Shown piece after piece: positions 8,791 through 17,710 of a stretch of 64,000 nucleotides of DNA. Origin of the DNA: Aldehydirespirator sp965116195. Lineage in GTDB: Bacteria; Actinomycetota; Acidimicrobiia; Acidimicrobiales; Aldehydirespiratoraceae. Numbering within the stretch: the first letter of the stretch is position 1; the number at the start of each line of letters is the position of its first letter. A program made the position numbers and the translations under genes. The notes below the pieces were generated by a model that did no database searches, had not been told where the DNA came from, and saw nothing but the letters and a program-made list of their open reading frames with translations. Location: NCBI GenBank assembly GCA_965116195.1, contig OZ220491.1, positions 2,480,001-2,544,000 of the forward strand, in the 5' to 3' direction.

Positions 8791-9400
8791 TCACCGTGCG
8801 GGTTGCCAGCTGACCGGCAACGCCAATGTCATGCGAGGTCAGCATCACCGCGGCACCTGCCGCTGCCGCCTCTCCAACAATGGGATCAACCAGTTGGCGA
8901 CCCTCGGTGTCAAGCCCCGAGTGGGGCTCATCCAACAGCCACAACTCCGGTCGGCGCACCACCATCGCTGCCAGCGCCACACGGCGTCGCTGTCCCGCCG
9001 ACAGTCGAGCAACCGGAACGTCCCGCAGCTTCGGAGCCAGAGCCAGCCGATCAAGCGCACTCCCCACACCAGTGCTGCTGACCCGGGCTGCCCGTGCCCA
9101 CAGGCACAGGTTCTCGGTGGCACTCAGGTCATCGTAGAGAGCCGTGTCGTGACCCAGCAGACCCACACGGCGACGCACAGCCGCCCGGTTGACACCCAGG
9201 TCACAGCCCAGCACCTGACCATGCCCACCCGCAGGACGCAACAAGCCGGCGCAGAGCTGCAACAAGGTGGACTTACCGGCACCGTTGGCCCCCCGCACCA
9301 AGACCACCTCGCCCGCCTCCACGGTCAGATCCACACCCGCCAACGCCGGGAACCGTCCCAACAGCACCACCACATCACTCAGCCGTACCGCACTCACCAC
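8753..9400 (-). CDS. ccmA: CcmA ATP-binding subunit of the haem exporter complex
   Basis: ABC ATPase of 215 residues, the usual CcmA size. Walker A GANGAGKST is at 37-45, the signature LSAGQRRRVALA begins at 133, Walker B LWLLDEP is at 153-159 with the D-loop SGLD after it, and the switch histidine is in TSHD. First gene of the ccmABCDEFGH operon. The start is GTG at 9400 or the next GTG at 9397. About 55 bp upstream lies half of a palindromic element shared with two other promoter-proximal sites in the window. Together the operon encodes the whole System I haem attachment machine. Confidence 0.92.
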   Translation of the reverse strand: MVSAVRLSDVVVLLGRFPALAGVDLTVEAGEVVLVRGANGAGKSTLLQLCAGLLRPAGGHGQVLGCDLGVNRAAVRRRVGLLGHDTALYDDLSATENLCLWARAARVSSTGVGSALDRLALAPKLRDVPVARLSAGQRRRVALAAMVVRRPELWLLDEPHSGLDTEGRQLVDPIVGEAAAAGAAVMLTSHDIGVAGQLATRTVTMVGGMVVGHDS

Positions 9401-9456
9401 GCTTCACCACTTGCGGCGAGGATTTGCCTGGGCCGGCGAGCACGACTCTCTGCGAT

Positions 9457-9482
9457 TCCCCTTAACTACCGGAATTTCTGGG
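9457..9482. repeat. Half copy of a dispersed palindromic element
   Basis: ATTCCCCTTAACTACCGGAA plus TTTC lies between ccmA and the SDR gene. Fuller copies are at 17662-17710 and 41838-41886. It sits within a diverged duplication: GGATTTGCCTGGGCCGGCGAGC upstream resembles GGATTTGCTGGCGACGGGC downstream. Confidence 0.5.
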
Positions 9483-9533
9483 TGGTGGGGATTTGCTGGC
9501 GACGGGCACGGCTCTCCGTGACACGCAGCTTGA

Positions 9534-10325
9534 TCAAGCGACTGCGTAGAACTCTCCGCCGTTCACCAACAGTGCCTGGCCGGTGATCATGCGCGACCGC
9601 TCCGAGGCAAAGAACACGGCCACCTCAGCCACATCAGTGTCGCTGGGCATCTCTCGCAGAGCCATGCCCCGGGCGATCTCGTGTTTGACATCTTCGGTTG
9701 TGACACCACGCTCGCCGGCCTGCCACCGGCAATAGAGCTCCACGTTGGGGCCCCACATCCACGACGGAACCACCGTGTTGACCCTGATACCGACAGGCCC
9801 CAACTCTGAGGCCAGGTCCCGTGCCAGCGACAGCAGCGCCGATTTGGCCGACCCATAGGCGCTCTGGGGAACCACAGTCACCGGCCGCAGCGAGGCCTGC
9901 GATCCGATCAGCACGACCGACCCGCCGCCTGCGGCCTGCATATGTGGTGCCACGGCCCGTACCACATGCACCGCACCCAGCACGTTGACGGTCAGGTTCG
10001 CAGTCCAGTCGTCGTCGCTGAGTTGGTCAAACGTGCCGTGACGGGTGTCAAGCGCGGCCACGTTGATCACCGCATGCAAGGCTCCAAACCGTTCGGCGGC
10101 AGCATCTGCGGCGGCGCTGCAGTCCGACTGGCTTGTGACATCACCGGCACAGGCAAGCACCCGCTCGCCTGTTGGGTCAAGCGCTTCGGTGGTGGCGGCC
10201 AGGCGCTGCTCATTGCGAGCCATGACCGCAACATTGGCACCGTCACGCAGGGCCAGCCGAGCACAACTAGCCCCCAGCCCAGGCCCGACACCCACCACCA
10301 ACACAGTACGTTCTTTGAGAATCAT
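9534..10325 (-). CDS. SDR family oxidoreductase
   Basis: A classical short-chain dehydrogenase/reductase of 263 residues. The cofactor loop is GVGPGLG at 12-18, an unusual form of TGxxxGxG that lacks the threonine. DVT at 62-64 binds the adenine. The catalytic residues are Ser142, Tyr157 and Lys161 (SAYGSAK). The C-terminus ITGQALLVNGGEFY fits the family. A substrate cannot be assigned. It lies 22 bp beyond the start-distal end of the hydrolase gene on the same strand, so the two may be co-transcribed. The start ATG at 10325 is clear. Confidence 0.85.
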   Translation of the reverse strand: MILKERTVLVVGVGPGLGASCARLALRDGANVAVMARNEQRLAATTEALDPTGERVLACAGDVTSQSDCSAAADAAAERFGALHAVINVAALDTRHGTFDQLSDDDWTANLTVNVLGAVHVVRAVAPHMQAAGGGSVVLIGSQASLRPVTVVPQSAYGSAKSALLSLARDLASELGPVGIRVNTVVPSWMWGPNVELYCRWQAGERGVTTEDVKHEIARGMALREMPSDTDVAEVAVFFASERSRMITGQALLVNGGEFYAVA

Positions 10326-10347
10326 GCCCCCAGTCTTACCTGATCGT

Positions 10348-12267
10348 TTACGGTCTTTCCCAGTTCAGCGGAGGTACTTCAGCGGTGCAGGAAGTGTCGA
10401 GGGCAACGTCAGGGTCAGCCAGGAAGTCCGCCACGACCTTGTCAATGCACCCTCTGTCCCGGCCCCACATGCCGTGACCGCGAATGTCGCCGACAATATG
10501 TGTCGCCTGTGACAAGTGCTCCAAGGCCACCTCGGCAAAAGTGGGCGGGGTCACGGGGTCGAACCGACCCGACAACATCAGCACCGGCAGGTCACTGATC
10601 ACCGGCTCCACCTCCTGAAGCGGCTGAGTGTGCACCGACCAGGTCTCACAGCCCTCAGCAACATCACCACCTGTCACTGCGGCTGCGAAATCGGTCAAAG
10701 CCTCTGGGGGTTCTGACGCCAACGGCAACCTTTCTGCGCAGTTCACGGCAAAGTTCGTGCCCAGCGCAGTACCGGCAATCGCCTCGACTGAGAGTTCAAC
10801 GACGAGAAGGGCCAACAAGTAATCTGAGTATGTGTCATCGTCGGCGATCCCTGCAATCAGAGCGGGAACGAGGCTGGCCAGAAAGTCGTCATAGAACATC
10901 TCGAACACCAGCGAGGCCAACGAGTCGCCGTCTATCCACACATCCAGTTCTTGGCCGATACTCGTCTGGTCTGCCTCCAGAGTCACGACTATCGGCACTT
11001 CGTTGGTGCCGGCGATCAGTTCGGAGAGCAGGCCGGAGATCGTCGTGCCCTCCCCTGATGGTGCCTCAGCCAGGATTTCAACACAATCCGGATCAGCTGC
11101 ACATGCCTGATCCATCTCATCAAGCGCCCGCTGTGCCGAGCGGGCCGTCTCAACCCCCATGTCAAGCGTCGCCGGGAAAACACCGTCCAGGACTGTGCCC
11201 TGCAATCCGGCGGGAGCGTCACGCATGATCTCCAACGCAATGGTCGTGCCGTAGCTGACTCCGTAGACCAGCCACTCACTGTGTCCCAGCTCATTTCTGA
11301 GCGCAGCCATCACGTCTATGACATCAGCCGCATGGTTGTCGGTGGTGGTGTGGGCGAGCACCGGGTCCTCAGACAGTCGCTCCGCGCAACTGTTCAAGGC
11401 TTCATCTTGGAGCGACACGGCGGTTTCTGTCGTTGCTTCCAACAGTTCCGCCAGGATGTCGCTGAATTCGAAGCAGCTGAAGTCGGTGCTGCCAAATCCG
11501 GTGCCTCTCTGGTCTATGAACACCTGTGTGTTGGGGGTATCCGGCATGAACGCAGCCATCTCGCTGCTGGCCCCACCCGGACCTCCCTGCAGCACCACCA
11601 GCGGCGGGAGCGACTCGTCACCGCTACCCGGGCGCACGACCACGCTGATATCCGTGGTTCCAACATCGGGGTCGCCGTGATCAATGGGCACCGCCACCAG
11701 ACGACACTGAAGATCCAGGGCTGGACCCTCGCCCTCCTCAAGCTCAGCAGGACAAGCCGTGGCCATGCTGCTGTCTTGGCGGCTTTCGTCATCACCTGAA
11801 GCGTCAACAGCAGTCGCATCGCCGTCGTCATCAACACCGGTAGCTGTTGCCGTGGTGGTGGTGGTGGCAGCATTGCCGTCATCACCTGAAGCGTCAACAG
11901 CAGTCGCATCGCTGTCATCATCTGAGGTCAACAAATCTGGCTCGCTTGTTGTTGAGCCGTCGCTGTTGGCACCAGTCGCAGATTGTTCAGCAGAACCGTC
12001 ACTGGTATCACCAGCGGACGGATCACTGACACCATCACCCGACCTTGACCCGCCCGATCCCGGGGACTCGTCAGGCACCGTCTCATCGTCCTGGGTTCGC
12101 TCCGCCTCCTCCGCTGAGGACGGGGCGTTCTCAGCCGGCGTGCTGTCGGTGCTTGTGACCGTGGGCTCGGGTGTCGTGACCTCTGAGTTGTCAGATGTGC
12201 AGCCTGCGCAAACCAATGCGACAACCACCAAGGCCGCCACACCCGCCAGATGTGCAGGCCGACTCAT
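10348..12267 (-). CDS. Secreted TAP-like alpha/beta hydrolase (putative lipoprotein)
   Basis: An exported alpha/beta hydrolase of the tripeptidyl-aminopeptidase/proline-iminopeptidase type. From ATG at 12267 there is a signal peptide ending VALVCAGC, an imperfect lipobox with Cys23 as probable lipid site. A Ser/Thr/Asp-rich spacer of about 160 residues follows, including two copies of DATAVDASGDD and a short Thr/Ala run. The catalytic domain starts VDISVVVRPGSGDES, has the oxyanion stretch VLQGGPGG, nucleophile GVSYGT, acid in SGRFDPVTP and histidine in RGHGMWG. The C-terminal TAP-like region has paired cysteines. Likely role: release of short peptides outside the membrane. Substrate is inferred from family only. 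Confidence 0.82.
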   Translation of the reverse strand: MSRPAHLAGVAALVVVALVCAGCTSDNSEVTTPEPTVTSTDSTPAENAPSSAEEAERTQDDETVPDESPGSGGSRSGDGVSDPSAGDTSDGSAEQSATGANSDGSTTSEPDLLTSDDDSDATAVDASGDDGNAATTTTTATATGVDDDGDATAVDASGDDESRQDSSMATACPAELEEGEGPALDLQCRLVAVPIDHGDPDVGTTDISVVVRPGSGDESLPPLVVLQGGPGGASSEMAAFMPDTPNTQVFIDQRGTGFGSTDFSCFEFSDILAELLEATTETAVSLQDEALNSCAERLSEDPVLAHTTTDNHAADVIDVMAALRNELGHSEWLVYGVSYGTTIALEIMRDAPAGLQGTVLDGVFPATLDMGVETARSAQRALDEMDQACAADPDCVEILAEAPSGEGTTISGLLSELIAGTNEVPIVVTLEADQTSIGQELDVWIDGDSLASLVFEMFYDDFLASLVPALIAGIADDDTYSDYLLALLVVELSVEAIAGTALGTNFAVNCAERLPLASEPPEALTDFAAAVTGGDVAEGCETWSVHTQPLQEVEPVISDLPVLMLSGRFDPVTPPTFAEVALEHLSQATHIVGDIRGHGMWGRDRGCIDKVVADFLADPDVALDTSCTAEVPPLNWERP

Positions 12268-12289
12268 CAAAGCTTGTACACACTTCACG

Positions 12290-12640
12290 ACGCTGCCGAA
12301 ACACAAACCGATTCGCCCCCCGGCAACATAGTCCGAATCACCGCGACCTGCCCAAAAAACGCAAACCGATCAGCCGCCAGCGACGAAGGCCGAATCACAA
12401 CAACGCTGCCAAAGACGCAAGCTGATCAAGCCGCCAGCGACGAAGGCCGGATCACCATGATGCCGCCAAGACACTAACCGATTCGCCCCAGCGACGCAGG
12501 CTGGCTCACCACGACGCTGCCAAAGACGCAACCGATCAACTACCGATAGCGCAGGCCGGAACACCAGAACCCGTACCCAGTTCACAACACTGCCCAAAGA
12601 CGCATACCGATCAACCACCACCAACGCAGGCCGGATCACC
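12290..12640. repeat. Degenerate 55-65 bp tandem repeats between the hydrolase and unknown gene
   Basis: About five diverged copies of a unit containing GCAGGCCGGATCACCA, then CTGCCAAAGACGCAA, then CGATCA. The copy next to 12636 overlaps the stop of the unknown gene (on the minus strand, CTCTGGTGATCCGGCCTGC), and the copy next to the hydrolase resembles sequence just before its start (GGCAGCGTCGTGAAG). No gene is supported here. Confidence 0.7.
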
Positions 12641-13442
12641 AGAGTTCGTCTGTGTAGGTGTCGGTGCCCACGATGGTGGGGAGGAATGGTGCCGCGAACA
12701 CCACATTGCCGACCTTGGCGGAAGCCAACGCGCCGGCATAGTCACCGAACCGACTCCATGTGGAGTCCGAGGCCGGGTCATCATCAAGGAAGAACATCTG
12801 CAACTGGCGATGCTGCGGGCCGGCAGGCGTGCCCAGATCCATCGGGGCACGCTCGGTCTCGCCACCTACCGGGTCGATGTAGCGCCACGACACCACCGAT
12901 GCCACGGCTGAGCCGTCCATCAAGGCAGGCAGGGCCCGGGCACGTAGGTGTTCGTTGAGCGTCTCGATGTCGCTGCCCTCTGCCGGGTCAAGCGCGACCA
13001 CCACAAGACCCTTGTAGGGGTGGTCAAGCGCCAACTCAATCGGTACCGGGTCGCTGTCGCGATAATGCGACCAGGGCTCGTGCAGCAGCACGGTGTGCGC
13101 GTGGGTGCGATTGTCGAAACCCCGCCCGTCCTTGTACAGCTGCACTACCTGGTCAATCGCCCACGAGAAGTGCTCGTCGTGACGCCCCTCGTGTACCCAG
13201 TAGACAGCCAGATACGAACCGGCATCAACCGGCACAGCCAGCGGGGAGTCCTCCGGAAACCTCAGGTCCTTGAGTTTGCGGGTGGCCACCCAGCGGCGAC
13301 CGGCGAACAGCCACGGTCCGATCAGGCACCCGGCGTAGAAATGGTCTCGCTCATACCAGCGGTTGTAGGCAACCTCATGACCATGCTTGGGGTCAACCAT
13401 CGTGAACAGACAACTGCCCACGCGCACCGGATAGCTGTTCAT
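12636..13442 (-). CDS. Conserved-looking protein of unknown function
   Basis: A 268-residue soluble protein without signal peptide or membrane helices. I do not recognise a named family. The opening RVGSCLFTMVDPKHGHEVAYNRWYERDHFYAG, and a second half with VVVALDPAEGSDIETLNEHLRARALPAL, look like two repeats of a dimeric alpha/beta-barrel (EthD/ABM-like) fold; that is inference. The start ATG at 13442 follows AAGGAAGG at good spacing and a TTGACG hexamer about 45 bp upstream. It is read away from the inositol phosphate synthase gene. Confidence 0.7.
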   Translation of the reverse strand: MNSYPVRVGSCLFTMVDPKHGHEVAYNRWYERDHFYAGCLIGPWLFAGRRWVATRKLKDLRFPEDSPLAVPVDAGSYLAVYWVHEGRHDEHFSWAIDQVVQLYKDGRGFDNRTHAHTVLLHEPWSHYRDSDPVPIELALDHPYKGLVVVALDPAEGSDIETLNEHLRARALPALMDGSAVASVVSWRYIDPVGGETERAPMDLGTPAGPQHRQLQMFFLDDDPASDSTWSRFGDYAGALASAKVGNVVFAAPFLPTIVGTDTYTDELW

Positions 13443-13574
13443 GATATGGCCTTCCTTTGTTTGGCGAGCGTAGCAACGTCAAGCTACCCGGCCGATGTGC
13501 TGCGCAGTTCCGCTGTCGCATCGGGCCACTAATCTCTGGGGTATGACTGACTTGGATCCTTCTTCGGGTCCTTC

Positions 13575-14924
13575 TTGGGGCCGGCTGTGACCAGCACCCC
13601 GGGAACCGGTACCCCCGGAACCCGCGTCCCTCGAGCCATCGCCCCGGCCCGCGGCACGCTCGGGGTGCTGACACCCGGCATCGGCGCGGTGGCCTCCACG
13701 TTCATCGCCGGTGTACTGGCAACCCGCAAAGGCCTCAGCCCACCCATCGGTTCCGTCAGTCAGATGGCCCACATCCGTCTGGGCACCAAGTCGGAGGGCC
13801 GTAATCCGCTGATCCGCGAGTTCGTCTCTCTGGCCCGCCTGGAGGACCTTGCTTTTGGTGGCTGGGATCCACTGTCGGCCAATGTGCTTGAGGCCGCTCG
13901 TGGTTGCGGAGTGCTCGAAGAGCGCGACCTGGGCAGCATCTCTGCCGAACTCGAGAGCGTGCTGGCCATGGATGCCGTGTTTGACCAGCAGTGGGTGAGC
14001 CGCCTGAACGGCGTGAGGGTCAAGGCACCCGCCTCAAAATGGCACCAGGCCCAGGCCCTTATGGAGGACATCGAGAAGTTCCGTCACGCCCACGGCTGTG
14101 ACCGTCTGGTGATGGTGTGGTGCGGTTCAACCGAGGCCTACTCCGAACCCGCCGCCGTGCATGAGTCCGTGGACTCCTTCGAGGCCGGACTGCGTGCCGA
14201 TGACCCCGCCATCGCTCCCAGCCAGATATACGCCTACGCCGCTCTGCAGAGCGAGGTGCCTTTTGCCAACGGCGCTCCCAACCTCACCGTTGATCTGCCC
14301 TGCATGGAGGAGTTGTCCCGCATTCGCAGGGTGCCGATTGCCGGCAAGGACTTCAAAACCGGCCAGACATTGATCAAGACGCTGATCGCGCCTGGTCTCA
14401 AGGCCCGGATGCTGGGTCTGTCAGGCTGGTATTCCACCAACATTCTCGGCAACCGGGATGGCGAGGTGCTGGACGCTCCCGAGAACTTCAAGACCAAAGA
14501 AGTCTCCAAGTTGGGGGTCCTGGGCACGATCCTTCAGCCCGACCTTTATCCGGACCTGTATGACGACATTCACCATGTGGTGCGCATCAACTACTACCCG
14601 CCACGTGGTGACAACAAGGAAGGTTGGGACAACATCGACCTGTTCGGCTGGCTGAACTACCCGATGCAGATCAAGGTGGACTTCCTGTGTCGTGACTCGA
14701 TCCTCGCCGCCCCCATCGTGCTGGATCTGGCGCTGTTCATGGACTTGGCCGCCCGTGCCGGTGAGGGTGGCGTGCAGGAGTGGCTGAGCTTCTACTTCAA
14801 AGCTCCGCAACCTTCCGGTGAAGCCGACGTTGAGCATGACCTGTTCATTCAGCAGACCAAACTCAAGAACACGTTGCGTGAGTGGATGGGCGAGGAACCC
14901 GTCACCCACAGCGAAGCCGGTTAG
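13575..14924 (+). CDS. ino1: Inositol-3-phosphate synthase
   Basis: Converts glucose 6-phosphate to 1L-myo-inositol 3-phosphate with NAD as internal cofactor. The N-terminal nucleotide loop is GVLTPGIGAVASTFIAG. The family motif GNRDGEVLDAPENFKTKEVSK is present, as are PIAGKDFKTGQTLIKT and the active-site region HHVVRINYYPPRGDNKEGWDN. At 449 residues it is longer than mycobacterial Ino1 (about 367) and shorter than eukaryotic forms. The exact start is uncertain: TTG at 13575 or the GTG 12 bases on; the first 25 residues are Thr/Pro/Gly-rich. Product feeds phosphatidylinositol or mycothiol-type pathways in actinobacteria. The 3' end overlaps the convergent CoA-transferase by four bases. Confidence 0.9.
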   Translation: MGPAVTSTPGTGTPGTRVPRAIAPARGTLGVLTPGIGAVASTFIAGVLATRKGLSPPIGSVSQMAHIRLGTKSEGRNPLIREFVSLARLEDLAFGGWDPLSANVLEAARGCGVLEERDLGSISAELESVLAMDAVFDQQWVSRLNGVRVKAPASKWHQAQALMEDIEKFRHAHGCDRLVMVWCGSTEAYSEPAAVHESVDSFEAGLRADDPAIAPSQIYAYAALQSEVPFANGAPNLTVDLPCMEELSRIRRVPIAGKDFKTGQTLIKTLIAPGLKARMLGLSGWYSTNILGNRDGEVLDAPENFKTKEVSKLGVLGTILQPDLYPDLYDDIHHVVRINYYPPRGDNKEGWDNIDLFGWLNYPMQIKVDFLCRDSILAAPIVLDLALFMDLAARAGEGGVQEWLSFYFKAPQPSGEADVEHDLFIQQTKLKNTLREWMGEEPVTHSEAG

Positions 14925-15601
14925 GTCTGATCAGTTTCCAGGATGCCCCGGGCAATCAGATCGTCTATGGCTGCTGCGTCCAGTCCGAGTTCGGTGACGA
15001 TTTCTCGTGTGTGCTGGCCCAGGCCCGGCGCAGGGCGAATGTCGGCACCGGTCATACCGGTGGCTGCGAACGCCTGACCCTCAAAGGTCATCTGGCCGAT
15101 GGGCGGCTGGTCGAGTTCAACCAGATAACCCCGGGCAGCCAGGTGCGGGTCTTTGAGCTGCTCGATGGACGTGAGCATCGGTCCGGCAGGCACGCCGGCG
15201 GACAGGCAGACCTCGGTGACTGCGTGCTTGCTGAGACGGCTGGTCCAGGCTGACACGGCTGCTTCCACTTCGTCCTCGCGTTGACGGCGAGCCTGCAAGC
15301 CCGCCAGAGACGGATCGCCGATACCGGCCAGTTGCGCGAGCGCAGCCCATTCTGTGTCGTCACGGCAGCAGATGGCCACCCACTGGTCATCGCCAGCGCA
15401 GCGAAAAAGACCCCAGGGTGTACCCCTGTCGTTGCGGTTGCCTTGAGGTTGCACCGATCCTGGTTGCAGCGACTCACGGGCCAGCAGGTCGCCCATCACC
15501 CCCACGACCTGTTCGACCTGGCACACCTCGGCATGGCAGCCGGTGTCCATGATCCCCCGTTTGCGACCCAGCACGGCTGCGACCGCAGCAAGAGCGCCCA
15601 T
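14921..15601 (-). CDS. C-terminal part of the second CaiB/BaiF domain (frameshifted from upstream gene)
   Basis: This frame holds the C-terminal half of a family III CoA-transferase: GRKRGIMDTGCHAEVCQVEQ, WGLFRCAGDDQWVAICCRDD, then SAGVPAGPMLTSIEQLKDPHLAARGYL, the usual CaiB/BaiF tail. It has no N-terminal half of its own. The frame stays open back to about 15641, where it joins the upstream frame at a CCCTCCCGG string; dropping one C gives the continuous reading RPSGSQSIFPDHFAGRMGAL. The ATG at 15601 is therefore internal. It is best read as the end of one 920-residue double transferase. Confidence 0.85.
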   Translation of the reverse strand: MGALAAVAAVLGRKRGIMDTGCHAEVCQVEQVVGVMGDLLARESLQPGSVQPQGNRNDRGTPWGLFRCAGDDQWVAICCRDDTEWAALAQLAGIGDPSLAGLQARRQREDEVEAAVSAWTSRLSKHAVTEVCLSAGVPAGPMLTSIEQLKDPHLAARGYLVELDQPPIGQMTFEGQAFAATGMTGADIRPAPGLGQHTREIVTELGLDAAAIDDLIARGILETDQT

Positions 15602-15617
15602 ACGTCCTGCGAAGTGG

Positions 15618-17684
15618 TCAGGAAAGATCGACTGCGAGCCGGGAGGGTCGCTCCACCTTGGGATAATCCCACAGGTGGGTCATGCCTCCGGTTACCTGTG
15701 TGTTGGGGCCGTAGCCGCGCCACGCCGACCAAGGCCCGGATGACCCCATCAGCTGGCTGGAGACCATCACCACCTCGGGATTGGCAGCCGCGAAGTCGCT
15801 GTATCCCAGACCGAGTTCGTCCATCACGCCGGTGGAGCCGTTCTCGACCACGATGTCAAAGCGAGCCGCGCCTTGTGATCCGGCGGCAAGGTCAAGCAGC
15901 AGTTGACGACCCTCGCCGGTCTTGGCATTGACACCAAGACTTCGCTTGGAGCGCGACGAGGATGCAAAAGATGGTGACATCTCACTTCCCAGCACGACAC
16001 GGATGAAGTCCGGATAGGTGCGGCTCTCGATCTTTATGACATCAGCGCCGTACTCGGCGAGCATCCGGGTGATCTCCACACCCACACCGCCATGACCAAA
16101 ATCCGCCACCCGCAGCCCGGCCAACGGCGGTGTCGGCTCGGGGGCCGGATCCGGCACCGGCGGCCACTCTCGCAACGCCGCTACTCGTGACGTTGCCTCT
16201 GCCGCGCTCTCACCCCCACCCAAACCAGCAGTGCCGGACTCACCATCACCCTGATCAGCCGCACCTCGCAACGACGCTGACACGCTCTCGCCACCCCGCC
16301 GAGCCGAAACACCTGACGTCGCTACCGCCGCGCTCTCACCCCCACCCAAACCAGCAGTGCCGGACTCACCATCACCCTGATCAGCCGCACCTCGCAACGA
16401 CGCTGACACGCTCTCAGCACCGAAACCAGCCATACCAGACCCAACACCACCCCGATCAGTTGCAACACCCGATGCCGCTGCCGTCAACTCTTGCAGCACC
16501 TCGCTGGTGTGTTCGCCGAGGTGTGGGGGCCGCCCGGTCGGCCCGACTCGTTGACCGTTGATCTCGATCCACCCGGACGGCAGGCTCATGACCCCGCCGG
16601 TGGACAGAGGCACCCGGTCAAAGGTCCCGCGAGCCTGGAAGTGTGGGTTCGTCAGGACATCTGCAGGTGTGAGGATCGGTGTGGCGACTATGCCTCGGCG
16701 CTGAGCCTCCTCGGCCACCCGTTCCTTGGTCATGGTGGAGAACAGTTCCTCGTACAGCGGGTTGAGCACCGCGTCGGCGATCATGAACCGACCCATGAAC
16801 CCGTCGTAGTCGGGGTCTTGCAGATAATCAGGCTCCCCCAACCAGGCTCTCATGGCGTGCCACTGACGGGGACTGAGCACCACCAGGCGCACAAACCCGT
16901 CCGCGGCTGCGAGGATCGTGTAGACAGGCCCCGGTCCGGCACGCACCTCGGCACGATCAACTCCGTCAACCATCAACTTGGAGGCGTTGGACATCGACCA
17001 GTCGGTGATCTGTGCTGTCGCCTCGTTGGCTGACACATCAATCAACTGGCCTGCACCGTGTTCGCAGCGCTGGATCAAGGCGCACACGATTGCGAAGGCA
17101 GCACTCAGCCCGGTCGTGTCACCGGAGATGTCTCCCGGCGGCATCAACGGCTCTCGCTCAGCCAGGCCCGCCTTCCAGCACATGCCGGAGGTGGCGTCTA
17201 TCACCGATCCCGGCACGTCACGGCCCGAATAGGGGCCGGTGCGACCATAGGCGGTCAGCGACGCCACCACCAGGTGCCGATGGCGTTCAGCTACTGCCTC
17301 TGCCTCCAGTTCAGGGTTCGAGAATGCCGTGTGTGTAGCGGGTTCGGCCGAGTCGATCAGCACGTCAGCAGAGGCGAGCAGAGCCTCCAGGTTGTGACGG
17401 TCAGTCCGGTCGGCCATGTCAAGCACCACGCTGCGCTTACCACAGTTGCGCATGGTGAAGAACAGGGAGTGCTCCGGCGTGAGAGGATCAACGGGAGGCA
17501 AGCGCCGACTGGCTGAGCCTTCCGGTGGCTCGACCTTGATCACCTCAGCACCAAGGTCGCTGAGCAGTCGTCCGCACAATTCGCCCCGGTCAACAGCCAT
17601 ATCAACCACACGGATGCCCTTGAGCGGTCGCTGGAGTGGCTGCCGGACTGGCTGCCGGACAAAATTCCTGCGGTTTGGTGTCAT
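15618..17684 (-). CDS. Tandem CaiB/BaiF family III CoA-transferase, broken by a +1 frameshift
   Basis: The first transferase domain spans about residues 20-395: GIRVVDMAVDRGELCGRLLSDLGAEVIKVEPP is the family opening, with ATSGMCWKAG and IVATPILTPADVLTNPHFQARG later. A linker of about 120 residues is a 126-bp (42-residue) in-frame repeat containing LRGAADQGDGESGTAGLGGGESA. The second domain begins LAGLRVADFGHGGVGVEITRMLAEYGADVIKIES and runs to about residue 680, where a one-base insertion near 15640 causes a stop. Family members move CoA between carboxylic acids. Neighbouring thiolase and HMGS-like genes suggest an acyl-CoA degradation block, perhaps for steroid-like or branched acids (inference). 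The break may be real or an assembly error. Confidence 0.85.
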   Translation of the reverse strand: MTPNRRNFVRQPVRQPLQRPLKGIRVVDMAVDRGELCGRLLSDLGAEVIKVEPPEGSASRRLPPVDPLTPEHSLFFTMRNCGKRSVVLDMADRTDRHNLEALLASADVLIDSAEPATHTAFSNPELEAEAVAERHRHLVVASLTAYGRTGPYSGRDVPGSVIDATSGMCWKAGLAEREPLMPPGDISGDTTGLSAAFAIVCALIQRCEHGAGQLIDVSANEATAQITDWSMSNASKLMVDGVDRAEVRAGPGPVYTILAAADGFVRLVVLSPRQWHAMRAWLGEPDYLQDPDYDGFMGRFMIADAVLNPLYEELFSTMTKERVAEEAQRRGIVATPILTPADVLTNPHFQARGTFDRVPLSTGGVMSLPSGWIEINGQRVGPTGRPPHLGEHTSEVLQELTAAASGVATDRGGVGSGMAGFGAESVSASLRGAADQGDGESGTAGLGGGESAAVATSGVSARRGGESVSASLRGAADQGDGESGTAGLGGGESAAEATSRVAALREWPPVPDPAPEPTPPLAGLRVADFGHGGVGVEITRMLAEYGADVIKIESRTYPDFIRVVLGSEMSPSFASSSRSKRSLGVNAKTGEGRQLLLDLAAGSQGAARFDIVVENGSTGVMDELGLGYSDFAAANPEVVMVSSQLMGSSGPWSAWRGYGPNTQVTGGMTHLWDYPKVERPSRLAVDLS
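16140..16450. repeat. In-frame 126-bp repeat in the CoA-transferase linker
   Basis: GCCGCGCTCTCACCCCCACC recurs at 16201 and 16327, and the block between is nearly identical, giving a 126-bp period (42 codons). It falls exactly between the two transferase domains. Confidence 0.88.
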
Positions 17685-17710
17685 TATTCCGCCTAACTAC
17701 CGGAATTTCA
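17662..17710. repeat. Palindromic element (AAATTCCTG...CCGGAATTT)
   Basis: An imperfect inverted repeat of about 49 bp: AAATTCCTG at the left, ATTATTCC in the middle, CTAACTACCGGAATTTC at the right. It covers the CoA-transferase start region and the end of the thiolase gene. The copy at 41838-41886 has the same arm order, and 9457-9482 carries the right arm. Confidence 0.6.

Noticed and set aside
7162..9081. Long plus-strand reading frame of 639 codons opposite ccmA-ccmC
   Set aside because: It is antisense to well-supported ccm genes and includes the junction arrays; the composition (Gln/His/Arg/Pro) is typical of reverse-frame GC-rich DNA.
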